From JAGPFW01 sp964535155 (lineage in GTDB: Bacteria; Patescibacteriota; WWE3; UBA101185; UBA10185): a DNA stretch of 16,586 nucleotides. Location of the stretch: the NCBI GenBank assembly GCA_964535155.1, contig CAZHSR010000017.1, positions 1 to 16,586 on the forward strand. The letters are read 5' to 3'. The position numbers were made by a program, and so were the translations under genes. The notes below the pieces were generated by a model, which saw nothing but the letters and a program-made list of their open reading frames with translations, ran no database searches and was not told where the DNA came from. Shown in pieces: positions 5,919 to 13,155 of the stretch. Every line of letters begins with the position of its first letter. Position 1 is the first letter of the stretch.

Positions 5919-5958
5919 TAAAAATCTCCAATGCTAATTTAGTATTTGGAGCTGCCTT

Positions 5959-7608
5959 ATGTTTTATTTAAAATACCGTCCGCAAAAATTTAGTGAACTT
6001 ATTAAGCCCAATCTGGTGGGAGATGCCCTTGCAAATCAAGTAAAGACGGGAAAAGTTTCGCATGCTTATTTATTCACAGGTTCCAGAGGTACCGGAAAAA
6101 CTACTACTGCAAGGATTTTGGCAAAAGCTGTGAATTGTTTGGCTCCTGAAAAAAATGGCGACCCTTGTGATACTTGTGCAAACTGTGTAGCTATTAGAGA
6201 AGGTAGTTTTTTGGACCTAATTGAAATTGACGCCGCAAGTAACCGAGGAATTGATGACATTCGTTCTTTGCGTGACCGAATTAAGCTTGCTCCAGCGCAT
6301 GGTAAAAAGAAAGTTTATATTATTGACGAAGTTCACATGCTTACAACTGAGGCATTTAATGCCTTATTAAAAACACTGGAAGAGCCCCCTGCTCACGCCA
6401 TGTTTATTTTGTGTACTACTGAAGTTTCCAAAGTTCCAGATACAATTAAATCTCGTTGTCAGGGTTTTACTTTTAGGCGGGCTAGTTTAAAGCAGCTAAA
6501 GGAAAAGTTAAAGGGAATTGCAGTGGAGGAGGGGAATGAGCTTTCTGATAAAGATGCAGAGGAAATTGCTCGTGCTTCTTTGGGCGGGTATCGTGATGCA
6601 GAAACCATGTTGCAACAGGTTTTACAGGGGAATTCCTCGGTTGATAGTTTGGCAAGTTCCGGTTCTTATGAAGACTTTTCACAATTTTTCTCTTTTTTGC
6701 TGGAGGTTGCCCCAAATAAAGCTTTGCCTTTTATAGAGGAAAAAGTTTCCCAAGGGGTTGACATGCAGGTTTGGGTAGGCTCGTTTTTAAATTACCTAAA
6801 GGATTTGTTATTTTTGAAAATGTCCGTAACCGATGGATTTGACGACCTTCCCGATGAGATTTTGGAAACAATGAAGGGGCAATGTCAAAGACTGCCAGTA
6901 AATGACCTTATTTTTGCAACTAACCTATTTTTAAAGTGTGAGAACGCCTTATCAGTTGAGCTTGCCGTAGCAGAAATTTGCACCAAATGGGGAGGGGATT
7001 TTGACGGCGATTTGCCAGATACTCCACTGCAAGATACCCCCAAACCAAAGCCAACTCCTTCCGTTTCTAAAACTCCAAAAAAGAAGGAGGAGGTAAAGCC
7101 TGAAAGAGAAGAAGGTACAGATGCAGAGACCCCCCAAAAGGAAGTCCCCGCAGAAACATCCATTGTGGAAGAATCTGTCTCTGAGGAAGCCCTTCCCGAG
7201 GCTCCCACAGAAATAACCATAGACCTAGAAACCATTAAAAAAGAGTGGAACAATATTTTAAGAGCCTCTACAAAGTACAACCATTCGGTTAGGGCGCTGT
7301 TAAAAGCAACCCAACCACTAGAAATAGTAGGAAACACCCTAGTTTTAGAAGCAAGATTTGCCTTCCACAAAGATCGCCTAGAGTACAGCAAAAACAGAGA
7401 AATAGTAGAGCAAGTTTTATTTGAAATCCTAAATGAGCCCCTAATTTTTGAATGCAAATTATGTCAAACGGCGCCAATCAGGAAGTCCTTTGGAGAAACA
7501 GGCAATTTAACCGACCTTAACATTGTAATTCCAGATCGAGAAGAATTGACCGCAGTTAACATAGATTCCTCACTTTTAGATGTTTTTGATGGCGGACTTC
7601 CCCTTTGA
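5959..7608 (+). CDS. dnaX: DNA polymerase III subunits gamma/tau
   Basis: This is the clamp-loader ATPase. Residues 1-50 include YLKYRPQKFSELI and Walker A GSRGTGKTT (41-49). Zinc-binding Cys60, Cys70, Cys73 and Cys76 follow, then Walker B IIDEVH (121-126), sensor-1 LCTTE and the SRC Arg-finger region. Residues to about 345 form the collar domain. A Pro/Glu/Lys-rich linker (about 355-425) is followed by a C-terminal domain (TIKKEWNNILRASTKYNHSVRALL) typical of tau. The total of 549 residues is normal. GGAG (5947-5950) lies 8 bases before ATG. In the linker, codons 374-375 carry an A AAA AAG slippery heptamer. It is followed by recR without the usual ybaB between them. Confidence 0.96.
   Translation: MFYLKYRPQKFSELIKPNLVGDALANQVKTGKVSHAYLFTGSRGTGKTTTARILAKAVNCLAPEKNGDPCDTCANCVAIREGSFLDLIEIDAASNRGIDDIRSLRDRIKLAPAHGKKKVYIIDEVHMLTTEAFNALLKTLEEPPAHAMFILCTTEVSKVPDTIKSRCQGFTFRRASLKQLKEKLKGIAVEEGNELSDKDAEEIARASLGGYRDAETMLQQVLQGNSSVDSLASSGSYEDFSQFFSFLLEVAPNKALPFIEEKVSQGVDMQVWVGSFLNYLKDLLFLKMSVTDGFDDLPDEILETMKGQCQRLPVNDLIFATNLFLKCENALSVELAVAEICTKWGGDFDGDLPDTPLQDTPKPKPTPSVSKTPKKKEEVKPEREEGTDAETPQKEVPAETSIVEESVSEEALPEAPTEITIDLETIKKEWNNILRASTKYNHSVRALLKATQPLEIVGNTLVLEARFAFHKDRLEYSKNREIVEQVLFEILNEPLIFECKLCQTAPIRKSFGETGNLTDLNIVIPDREELTAVNIDSSLLDVFDGGLPL
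7077..7103 (+). other. Candidate programmed -1 frameshift site in dnaX
   Basis: A AAA AAG (7077-7083) lies in the exact register needed for tandem slippage (zero-frame AAA at 7078-7080, AAG at 7081-7083). The -1 frame then reads GAA GGA GGA GGT AAA GCC and stops at TGA 7101-7103, giving a 381-residue gamma-like product ending EGGGKA. This is the same heptamer that E. coli dnaX uses. CTCCTTC (7055-7061) could pair with GAAGGAG (7083-7089) around it, but I see no E. coli-like stem after it. Confidence 0.55.
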
Positions 7609-7620
7609 TAATAGTAAATT

Positions 7621-7629
7621 TGATACACT
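7621..7629 (+). promoter_or_regulatory. recR extended -10, predicted leaderless start
   Basis: TGATACACT is an extended -10 (TG plus TACACT at 7624-7629). Exactly six bases separate it from the recR ATG at 7636. There is no clear -35 and no SD. Confidence 0.5.
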
Positions 7630-7635
7630 GTAAAA

Positions 7636-8283
7636 ATGACATTTCCCAACGTAATTGAAGACTTAATAACTTATTTTGAACGCCTCCCTGGAGTTGGCTC
7701 AAAGACAGCTCAAAGATTGGTTTTTTACTTATTAAGCTTTCCTGACCGCGAATTAAAAGAGTTTGGAAAAACTTTAGCAGAGTTAAAGGATCGTACTCAA
7801 TTGTGTTCTGTTTGCAAAAACATATCCGAAGGAGCTTTATGCAAAATTTGCGATGACTCTTCCCGTGAAAAGAGGCAAATTTTAGTAGTTGCTTCCCCCT
7901 TGGATGTAGTTGCCTTAGAAAAAACCGATTACAAAGGTGTGTACCATGTCCTGCACGGCCTGATTGACCCTTTAAGTTACATTGGACCTGATGATATTTA
8001 CTTAAACGATTTATTTACAAGAATTGCTGATTTAGTAGGGAAGGGGAGTGATGCTTTTGGAGCTGGCAACAGTTCCGCCGTGGAAATTGTTTTAGCCACA
8101 AACGCTGGAATGGAAGGCGAGTCAACCGCAAATTATATTTTTGATGCCATTAGAGAACGCGGTTTTACACAGGAGCAAGTAAAAATCACAAGAATTGGCC
8201 GTGGCTTACCTGTTGGAGGTGATATTGAATATGCTGATGACAACACTTTATCTAGGGCTTTAGATGGGCGAAGGGAAGTTTAG
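7636..8283 (+). CDS. recR: Recombination mediator RecR
   Basis: RecR acts with RecO (and RecF) to load RecA on SSB-coated single strands during gap repair. The 215-residue protein has the N-terminal helix-hairpin-helix LPGVGSKTAQRLVFYLL, a C4 zinc finger with Cys57, Cys60, Cys69 and Cys72, and a Toprim domain starting QILVVASPLDVVALEKT with EIVLATNAGMEGESTANYI. The C-terminal RIGRGLPVGGDIEYADDNTLSRALDGRREV is the standard Walker-like ending. Its length is slightly above the usual 200; the extra residues fall in the Toprim region (GKGSDAFGAGNSSA). The TAG overlaps the stop of the convergent PIN toxin gene by four bases. Confidence 0.96.
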   Translation: MTFPNVIEDLITYFERLPGVGSKTAQRLVFYLLSFPDRELKEFGKTLAELKDRTQLCSVCKNISEGALCKICDDSSREKRQILVVASPLDVVALEKTDYKGVYHVLHGLIDPLSYIGPDDIYLNDLFTRIADLVGKGSDAFGAGNSSAVEIVLATNAGMEGESTANYIFDAIRERGFTQEQVKITRIGRGLPVGGDIEYADDNTLSRALDGRREV

Positions 8284-8708
8284 GCTTTTGCCAGGGTTTT
8301 TAGTAATTCCGTTGGAGTTATCCATTTCACAGGAAGCCCTTTAAATTCCTTATCATAAGTTAGCACTGTAGCTCCATTTTTATCCGCTTGAGTAGCAATT
8401 AAACAATCCACATACTTTGCATTGCTGTATCCATACATTTTTACTGCAATTTTATAGTCATAATCATCTACACATTTCAAGTTTTTTAAATTTAAAATGG
8501 ACTCAATCGATTTCACTTGAGCCTCTTTTGTAATTCCATAAGATGCCTTTAGTACCCAAACAGTTTCTGCAATTACAACTCCTGGGATGATTGCTTGTAT
8601 CTCCCCATCTTTAATTAATTGTAAAATTTTCTTACATTCTTTTGTTGTTTTTGGATCCTCTTCAATAAGAGCTCTCATTACAACATTTGTATCTAATACA
8701 TAAAGCAT
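8280..8708 (-). CDS. PIN-domain toxin (VapC-like ribonuclease)
   Basis: This is a 142-residue PIN protein with the four acidic active-site residues visible: Asp6 (VLDTN), Glu48 (VIAETVWVL), Asp101 (KYVDCLIA) and Asp119 (LTYDKEF). PIN toxins are Mg/Mn-dependent endoribonucleases, often cutting tRNA or rRNA. I chose ATG 8708 rather than TTG 8723 because AAAGGA (minus strand, 8720-8715) is a well-placed SD and homologues begin just before the VLDTN strand. The antitoxin TAA ends 1 base before this ATG, so the two are coupled. It is convergent with recR with a 4-base overlap and no terminator between them. The cellular target cannot be read from the sequence. Confidence 0.9.
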   Translation of the reverse strand: MLYVLDTNVVMRALIEEDPKTTKECKKILQLIKDGEIQAIIPGVVIAETVWVLKASYGITKEAQVKSIESILNLKNLKCVDDYDYKIAVKMYGYSNAKYVDCLIATQADKNGATVLTYDKEFKGLPVKWITPTELLKTLAKA

Positions 8709-8709
8709 T

Positions 8710-8955
8710 TTAAATCCTTTCAAAATAATTTGATTCCATGGAATTTATGGCGTCCATAATATCTAAATCCTTATTCTTCCTTGGTTTAATCGTCCCCGCA
8801 ATATCCAAAATATCTTCAACAGGTTCAACAATTAACTTTCCATCCTCTATGTAGATTTTTACATTATCATATACAGCAATCCCTGCACTATCGCGTAAAA
8901 CCTTTGGAAGGGTGACTTGCCCTTTTTGTGTGACTCCGGTAATAAATGATTTCAT
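8710..8955 (-). CDS. AbrB/SpoVT-type antitoxin
   Basis: The 81-residue product opens with an AbrB swapped-hairpin DNA-binding domain (TQKGQVTLPKVLRDSAGIAVYDNVKIYIEDGKLIVEPV, residues 9-46). A flexible acidic/basic C-terminal region follows, DILDIAGTIKPRKNKDLDIMDAINSMESNYFERI, the part that in VapB antitoxins threads into the PIN toxin. The gene lies just before the toxin and has its own strong promoter overlapped by a palindrome, the expected autorepression site. No SD precedes the ATG and the predicted leader is only a few bases long, unlike the toxin, which has an SD. Confidence 0.9.
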   Translation of the reverse strand: MKSFITGVTQKGQVTLPKVLRDSAGIAVYDNVKIYIEDGKLIVEPVEDILDIAGTIKPRKNKDLDIMDAINSMESNYFERI

Positions 8956-8993
8956 AGTAATACTTATTATAAAAGTATTACTTTTTTTGTCAA
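8956..8993 (-). promoter_or_regulatory. Consensus promoter inside a palindromic operator for the toxin-antitoxin pair
   Basis: On the minus strand TTGACA (8993-8988), a 16-bp spacer and TATAAT (8971-8966) match consensus at 12/12. A perfect inverted repeat, AGTAATACTT / AAGTATTACT (8956-8965 and 8973-8982), brackets the -10 with a 7-bp centre. It is almost certainly the antitoxin-bound operator. A further half-site-like AAGTAATATT overlaps the -35 on its upstream side. Confidence 0.85.
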
Positions 8994-9021
8994 TATTACT
9001 TGGAGCATTTTTGGACTTTTC

Positions 9022-9052
9022 TTGGCAATAACTTTTAAAAATCTGTTAAAAT
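9022..9052 (+). promoter_or_regulatory. cysS promoter, predicted leaderless or near-leaderless
   Basis: TGTTAAAAT (9044-9052) is an extended -10, 8 bases before the cysS ATG at 9061. TTGGCA (9022-9027) is a possible -35 with a long 19-bp spacer. It is divergent from the toxin-antitoxin promoter, whose -35 is about 30 bases away, so operator occupancy might affect cysS. Confidence 0.5.
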
Positions 9053-9060
9053 CACCTCAT

Positions 9061-10449
9061 ATGGAACTTAAAATCTACAACTCCCTCACCAAAAAAATCG
9101 AAGAATTTGTTCCCCAAAACCCAGACAGCCTCAGCATGTACCTTTGTGGTCCCACAGTTTATGATTTTGTTAGCATAGGAAATTATCGAACATACATGTT
9201 AGGTGACATTCTTCACAGGGCTTTGTTATACAAAAAATATAATGTTAGATACATCATGAACTTAACCGATGTAGGCCACTTAAGCGGTGACAATTTTGGT
9301 GATGCCGATACTGGTGAAGACAGATTAGAGAAGGCAGCCGAAAAAGAAGGAAAAAGTGCGACAGATATATCCGATTTTTACATTAAGGATTTTGATGTCG
9401 GAAGTCGGAAACTAAATTTACTCAAACCCACAAAATATACTAGAGCAACAGCCTATATTCCAGAGCAAATAAAGCTAGTTCGATTATTAGAAAGCAAAGG
9501 TTATACATATAAAATTTCGGATGGAGTTTATTTTGATACAAGCAAATTTCCTTCTTATGGAGAATTGTCTGGATTAGATGAAGAAAAAATTAGAGAAGGT
9601 GCAAGAGTAGAGATAAATCCAGAAAAAAGAAGAGCAACTGATTTTGCTTTATGGAAATTCTCCCCCGAAGGAACTACTCGTTGGCAGGAATGGGATTCCC
9701 CTTGGGGACGCGGATTCCCTGGATGGCATTTAGAATGCTCGGCTATGTGTATGGCTGAATTAGGAGAAACTGTTGACCTTCATGTGGGCGGCGAAGATCT
9801 AAAAATGATTCATCATCAAAACGAAATAGCCCAAAGTGAAGCCGCAACTGGCAAAAAGTTTGTTAATTATTGGGTGCATGGGGCCTTCCTACAAGTGGAT
9901 GGTGGCAAAATGGGTAAAAGTTTGGGTAATGGTTATACTATAGATGATTTGGAAGCCAAAGGATTTTCCCCCATGGATTTGCGCTACTTTTATATGTCAG
10001 CTCATTACAGATCCACACTTAATTTCACTTGGGAGTCTTTAACTGCAGCTAGATCCGCATTAGATCGTTTATATAGCACATTAAGTGGATACAGAGACAC
10101 AAACGGAAAGATTTCAGCAGAGCATGTTTATAAATTTGAGGAAGCCTTACTGGATGATTTAAACATGCCCAAAGTCTTAGCCATTGTATGGGATTTAGTT
10201 AAAGCAGAAATCCCCGAAGGCGATAAGGTTAAAACATTGATTCATTTTGACCAAGTTTTGGGATTAGACTTGCAAGATCACATAGCTTATGAAATCCCCA
10301 AGGAAGTAATGAACCTAGCAAAAACCCGAGAGCAGTACAGAAAGAGTGGAATTTGGGATAAAGCTGATGTAATCCGTAGACAAATTGAGGATATGGGATT
10401 TGTGGTGGAGGATGAGGTGGGGGGTTTTAGGGTGAAGAAGAGGTTTTAA
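9061..10449 (+). CDS. cysS: Cysteinyl-tRNA synthetase
   Basis: This is a class I synthetase charging tRNA-Cys. The start at 9061 gives MELKIYNSL; the frame is open upstream, but that segment covers the promoter. Zinc ligands Cys29 (MYLCGPTVYD), Cys226 (WHLECSAM), His251 and Glu255 (HHQNE) are intact. The HIGH motif reads SIGN (38-41) and KMSKS reads KMGKS (283-287). DVGHLSGDNFGDADTGEDRLEKAA, a charged insert after the first signature, is one I associate with CPR-type CysRS. The DALR-like C-terminal helical part is about 340-462. Length 462 is normal. It is the only cysS seen here, so it is presumably functional despite the motif changes. Confidence 0.95.
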   Translation: MELKIYNSLTKKIEEFVPQNPDSLSMYLCGPTVYDFVSIGNYRTYMLGDILHRALLYKKYNVRYIMNLTDVGHLSGDNFGDADTGEDRLEKAAEKEGKSATDISDFYIKDFDVGSRKLNLLKPTKYTRATAYIPEQIKLVRLLESKGYTYKISDGVYFDTSKFPSYGELSGLDEEKIREGARVEINPEKRRATDFALWKFSPEGTTRWQEWDSPWGRGFPGWHLECSAMCMAELGETVDLHVGGEDLKMIHHQNEIAQSEAATGKKFVNYWVHGAFLQVDGGKMGKSLGNGYTIDDLEAKGFSPMDLRYFYMSAHYRSTLNFTWESLTAARSALDRLYSTLSGYRDTNGKISAEHVYKFEEALLDDLNMPKVLAIVWDLVKAEIPEGDKVKTLIHFDQVLGLDLQDHIAYEIPKEVMNLAKTREQYRKSGIWDKADVIRRQIEDMGFVVEDEVGGFRVKKRF

Positions 10450-10456
10450 ATAAAAA

Positions 10457-11491
10457 ATGCCTACTGAGACTTTAGAAGAAGATGAGGCTCAAAATATGCA
10501 TCCACAAGAATCGTTTTTATCCGAAAAAACTATGACATTTGAACAGGTCGCTGAAAAATCATGGGAAATAGCAGGTGAAAGGTTGGAAACTTGGAAGTGT
10601 GATTTGGAGGTATTATTGGCAGAAAATGCTCCTGCCTTAGTTCTGGCTCTTTCTCATTATTCTGTGTTATATGCTCAAGAGGTACCCGAAATTATACTTG
10701 TGTCCCTAAATTATTATCCAGGAGAAGGTCGTCAAAAAGGAGAGCCAGTTAGAAATTTTTGGAGTAAGGGTAGAGAGCGTTTGCCCAAAGATTTTCCTGA
10801 CTTGGTTTTTTGGATGTCTGACCCACATCGGTTGCCTACAGATACTTCGGAAAGCTATGCACAGGAGCAACATGAAAATTACGCAAGAGTACCTCCTTTT
10901 CTTTTACATGAAACCCAACATCAAATCTTTCAGGGGGATGTATACGAGCAAATTTTAGCTTTGTCAAAGGAACAGCCTAGTGTGCAAAGGACACTAGAGA
11001 AATTGGAGAAGGTTAGGGGTACTTATGCAAATGTTGCAAATGAATTGATAACAACATATTTGGAGGTTTTAGGGAAAGAGCTTCTTCAAGAAGATATGCC
11101 TACTACTGATACGGATACCAAATTATCTCCCTTCCAAATAAAAACAGACAAAAAAATGCATGGGGAAGTTTTGGAAGCAGTGATAAAAGCCGATGTAGAA
11201 GATTGGCGTGACCGTGGAAGACACCCTGGACCTTATACGGATTTAAGGCAAGGCTGGTCTCATGAGTTAGGAGGTTTACCTTCTGGTTATGAAGTATTAG
11301 CAGATGAGGTGGATGTTACTCTTCCCAGAGGTTTAGATTCCCATGGAGGACAAAACATATATCAAATAAGTAGAAGTTTAGATACATCACTTGCACGAAG
11401 ATATGTCATAGAAGGGAAGCCTATTGATGTGGCTTTTGTGACAGAATTATATGCGATGGTGGAGGAGCGCCTAGATCAAGAGGCAAATTAA
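10457..11491 (+). CDS. Unknown protein with a zinc-peptidase-like HETQH motif
   Basis: This 344-residue soluble protein has no signal peptide or membrane segment. I recognise no family. HETQH (151-155), preceded by hydrophobic PPFLL, fits the HExxH zinc-protease helix. Glu196 in ANELITTYLE, 41 residues after the second His, could be a gluzincin-type third ligand. The C-terminal half carries HGEVLEAVIKADVEDWRDRGRHPGPYTD and SHELGGLPSGYEVLADEVDVTLPRG, with more conserved-looking His/Asp/Gly. The N-terminal 30 residues are acidic and likely flexible. It starts 7 bases after cysS without a clear SD, so it is probably read through from cysS. The protease call is inference from one motif. Confidence 0.75.
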   Translation: MPTETLEEDEAQNMHPQESFLSEKTMTFEQVAEKSWEIAGERLETWKCDLEVLLAENAPALVLALSHYSVLYAQEVPEIILVSLNYYPGEGRQKGEPVRNFWSKGRERLPKDFPDLVFWMSDPHRLPTDTSESYAQEQHENYARVPPFLLHETQHQIFQGDVYEQILALSKEQPSVQRTLEKLEKVRGTYANVANELITTYLEVLGKELLQEDMPTTDTDTKLSPFQIKTDKKMHGEVLEAVIKADVEDWRDRGRHPGPYTDLRQGWSHELGGLPSGYEVLADEVDVTLPRGLDSHGGQNIYQISRSLDTSLARRYVIEGKPIDVAFVTELYAMVEERLDQEAN

Positions 11492-11516
11492 CTGTACATT
11501 TAGACATCCACTTTAA

Positions 11517-11522
11517 TATAAT
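11517..11522 (+). promoter_or_regulatory. -10 of the 11529 gene, predicted leaderless start
   Basis: A perfect TATAAT is separated from ATG 11529 by exactly six bases. TGTACA (11493-11498, 18-bp spacer) is a partial -35. No SD is present. Confidence 0.6.
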
Positions 11523-11528
11523 GGTCTC

Positions 11529-11930
11529 ATGAAATACATTTCAGACTTAGAACTCAAGAAAAAATCCGCGGGAGTGAAAGGCATCCTCGCAAAAGGGGAT
11601 GTTACTAATTCCAATAGGAGAAAATTCAAAGTTGCAAATCTTGAAGGTCTCAGAGAATTGGCTGAAAAATATTGCAGTGGTAAAAACTACTCTTATGCAG
11701 AGCGAGATAAGATTTATCGGAAACATTTATCGGAAAAACTGCATATAAAAATGCCCACAGAGAAAATTAGGGAGATACCAAAATTTAATAGTGTCTCAGA
11801 GGAGGCGAAATTTTGGGATACACACAGCTTTGCAGATTATTGGAGTGATTTTCCCATAATTAAAGTGCGTTATGTCCCAGATTCTCCAAAAAAAGTGGCT
11901 AACATAACTAAACACCCCAAACCATGCTAA
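11529..11930 (+). CDS. Unknown protein with a CopG-antitoxin-like segment
   Basis: The 133-residue product has a basic, helical N-terminal half (LKKKSAGVKGILAKGDVTNSNRRKFK, residues 9-34) that I do not recognise. The second half matches the pattern of the CopG-type antitoxin family: IPKFNSVSEEAKFWDTHSFADYW (83-105), then IKVRY. In that family a ribbon-helix-helix follows; here the protein ends about 20 residues later (PDSPKKVANITKHPKPC) with no such helix pair, so DNA binding by that route is doubtful. No BrnT/HigB-like toxin lies beside it. The stop codon is part of the ychF extended -10. It could be an orphan antitoxin or a repurposed binding module. Confidence 0.75.
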   Translation: MKYISDLELKKKSAGVKGILAKGDVTNSNRRKFKVANLEGLRELAEKYCSGKNYSYAERDKIYRKHLSEKLHIKMPTEKIREIPKFNSVSEEAKFWDTHSFADYWSDFPIIKVRYVPDSPKKVANITKHPKPC

Positions 11931-11933
11931 AAT
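11925..11933 (+). promoter_or_regulatory. ychF extended -10, near-leaderless, overlapping the previous stop codon
   Basis: TGCTAAAAT carries both the TAA stop of the preceding gene (11928-11930) and an extended -10 (TAAAAT 11928-11933). ATG 11943 is 9 bases on, so the predicted leader is about 3 nt. No -35 or SD is evident. Confidence 0.5.
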
Positions 11934-11942
11934 CCATCTGTT

Positions 11943-13043
11943 ATGTCAGAAAAAACATCAACTAATTTATCCATAGGAATAGTGGGTTTGCCCAATGTAG
12001 GAAAATCTACGCTATTTAATGCCCTTTTGAAAAAACAAGCGGCACTTGCGGCCAATTATCCATTTGCGACAATTGAACCAAATATTGGAATAGTGGAGGT
12101 TCCAGACGAACGAGTAAAACTTTTATCCAATCTGGTGGAAATAGAGGATAAGAAAAGCCCAGATAAAATTGTTCCTGCCGTGGTTAAATTTGTGGATATT
12201 GCAGGCCTTGTAAAAGGGGCTTCTCAAGGCGAAGGTTTGGGCAATAAATTTTTAAGCCATATTCGTGAAGTTGATGCAATTATTCATGTCCTTCGTTTTT
12301 TTGAAGATGAAAATGTTGTTAGAGCAGGTTCAACAACCCCGGAAGAAGACAAAGAAGTAGTAAATACGGAACTGATTTTGGCTGACATTGCTGTTATAGA
12401 GAAACGCCTTCCGCAAGAGGAAAGGCTAGCAAGAAATGACAAAGAAATTGCTAAAAAGGTTGCAGTTTATAAAAAGCTTTTGGAACACTTAAATTCAGGC
12501 AAACTAGCTCAGCACTTAGACTTGGATGAACAGGAATTAGAGGCAATAAAAGATCTGCAATTAATTACTCAAAAGCCTGTTTTACATGTTTTTAATATTT
12601 CAGAAGAGGCTTTTATAGAGGCACAAAAAACTAAATTGAGTACAGAAGGGGTTTATATTTGTGCAAAACTAGAATCGGAGCTCGCAGGTCTTTCTCAGGA
12701 AGAAGCGACCGAATATATGCAAGAACTAAATATTGAAGAGCCAGGGTTAAATAAAATCATAAAAAAAGGTTATGAGCTTTTGGGTTTGCAAACCTTTTTT
12801 ACATACGGGCCAAAGGAAGTTCATGCTTGGACAATTAAGCAAGGTTCCACTGCTCCTCAAGCTGCAGGCAAAATTCATACAGATTTTGAGAGAGGATTTA
12901 TAGCGGCTCAAGTAATTTCGATTGAAATTCTACTTAAAATAGAGGGGTGGAAAAGGGCTAGGGAAAAGGGTCTTATACGATCAGAGGGAAAGAATTATGT
13001 GATGCAAGAGGGAGAAGTGGTTGAATTTAGGTTTAGTGTGTAG
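11943..13043 (+). CDS. ychF: Redox-regulated ATPase YchF (Obg-like GTPase family)
   Basis: This is a universal P-loop NTPase that prefers ATP and binds ribosomes. The G1 loop GLPNVGKS is at residues 15-22. The G2 region is NYPFATIEPNIGIVEVPDERV and G3 is VDIAGLVKGASQGEGLGNKFL. The altered G4, FNISEE rather than NKxD, explains its ATP preference in the family. The helical insert HIREVDAIIHVLRFF...LILADIAVIEKRL and the C-terminal TGS domain (QTFFTYGPKEVHAWTIKQGSTAPQAAGKIHTDFERGFIAAQVI) complete it. Length 366 is normal. It has its own short-leader promoter and sits upstream of the rpsF operon. Confidence 0.97.
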   Translation: MSEKTSTNLSIGIVGLPNVGKSTLFNALLKKQAALAANYPFATIEPNIGIVEVPDERVKLLSNLVEIEDKKSPDKIVPAVVKFVDIAGLVKGASQGEGLGNKFLSHIREVDAIIHVLRFFEDENVVRAGSTTPEEDKEVVNTELILADIAVIEKRLPQEERLARNDKEIAKKVAVYKKLLEHLNSGKLAQHLDLDEQELEAIKDLQLITQKPVLHVFNISEEAFIEAQKTKLSTEGVYICAKLESELAGLSQEEATEYMQELNIEEPGLNKIIKKGYELLGLQTFFTYGPKEVHAWTIKQGSTAPQAAGKIHTDFERGFIAAQVISIEILLKIEGWKRAREKGLIRSEGKNYVMQEGEVVEFRFSV

Positions 13044-13076
13044 TAACATGTCAAAGCTTAAATGCAGTCCGTTTAT

Positions 13077-13143
13077 TTGGTTAAAAAATCTAGTTAAACT
13101 AGAATATTGGGGCTAGACAAGAGTTTGTTGCCCTTAGTATAAT
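13077..13143 (+). promoter_or_regulatory. rpsF operon promoters and leader hairpin
   Basis: The 112-nt gap before rpsF holds two candidate promoters. The near one is TAGACA (13114-13119), 18 bp, TATAAT (13138-13143), starting about 5 nt before ATG. The far one is TTGGTT (13077-13082), 17 bp, TAGAAT (13100-13105), giving a 44-nt leader. That longer leader would fold into a hairpin pairing GGGC (13110-13113) with GCCC (13130-13133) and ACAA (13117-13120) with TTGT (13125-13128), loop GAGT. S6-S18 complexes autoregulate this operon in many bacteria through such leaders, but I do not see a convincing match to that RNA motif. A perfect palindrome TCTAGTTAAACTAGA (13089-13103) overlaps the far promoter. 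Confidence 0.5.
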
Positions 13144-13155
13144 TACTTTTGAAAC

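Noticed and set aside
6885..7457. 190-codon minus-strand ORF opposite dnaX
   Set aside because: It is a Ser-rich shadow of the dnaX linker with no start signal or family features.
9022..9060. Longer CysRS start at 9022
   Set aside because: It would put the extended -10 and the candidate -35 inside coding sequence; homologues start at MELKIYN (9061).
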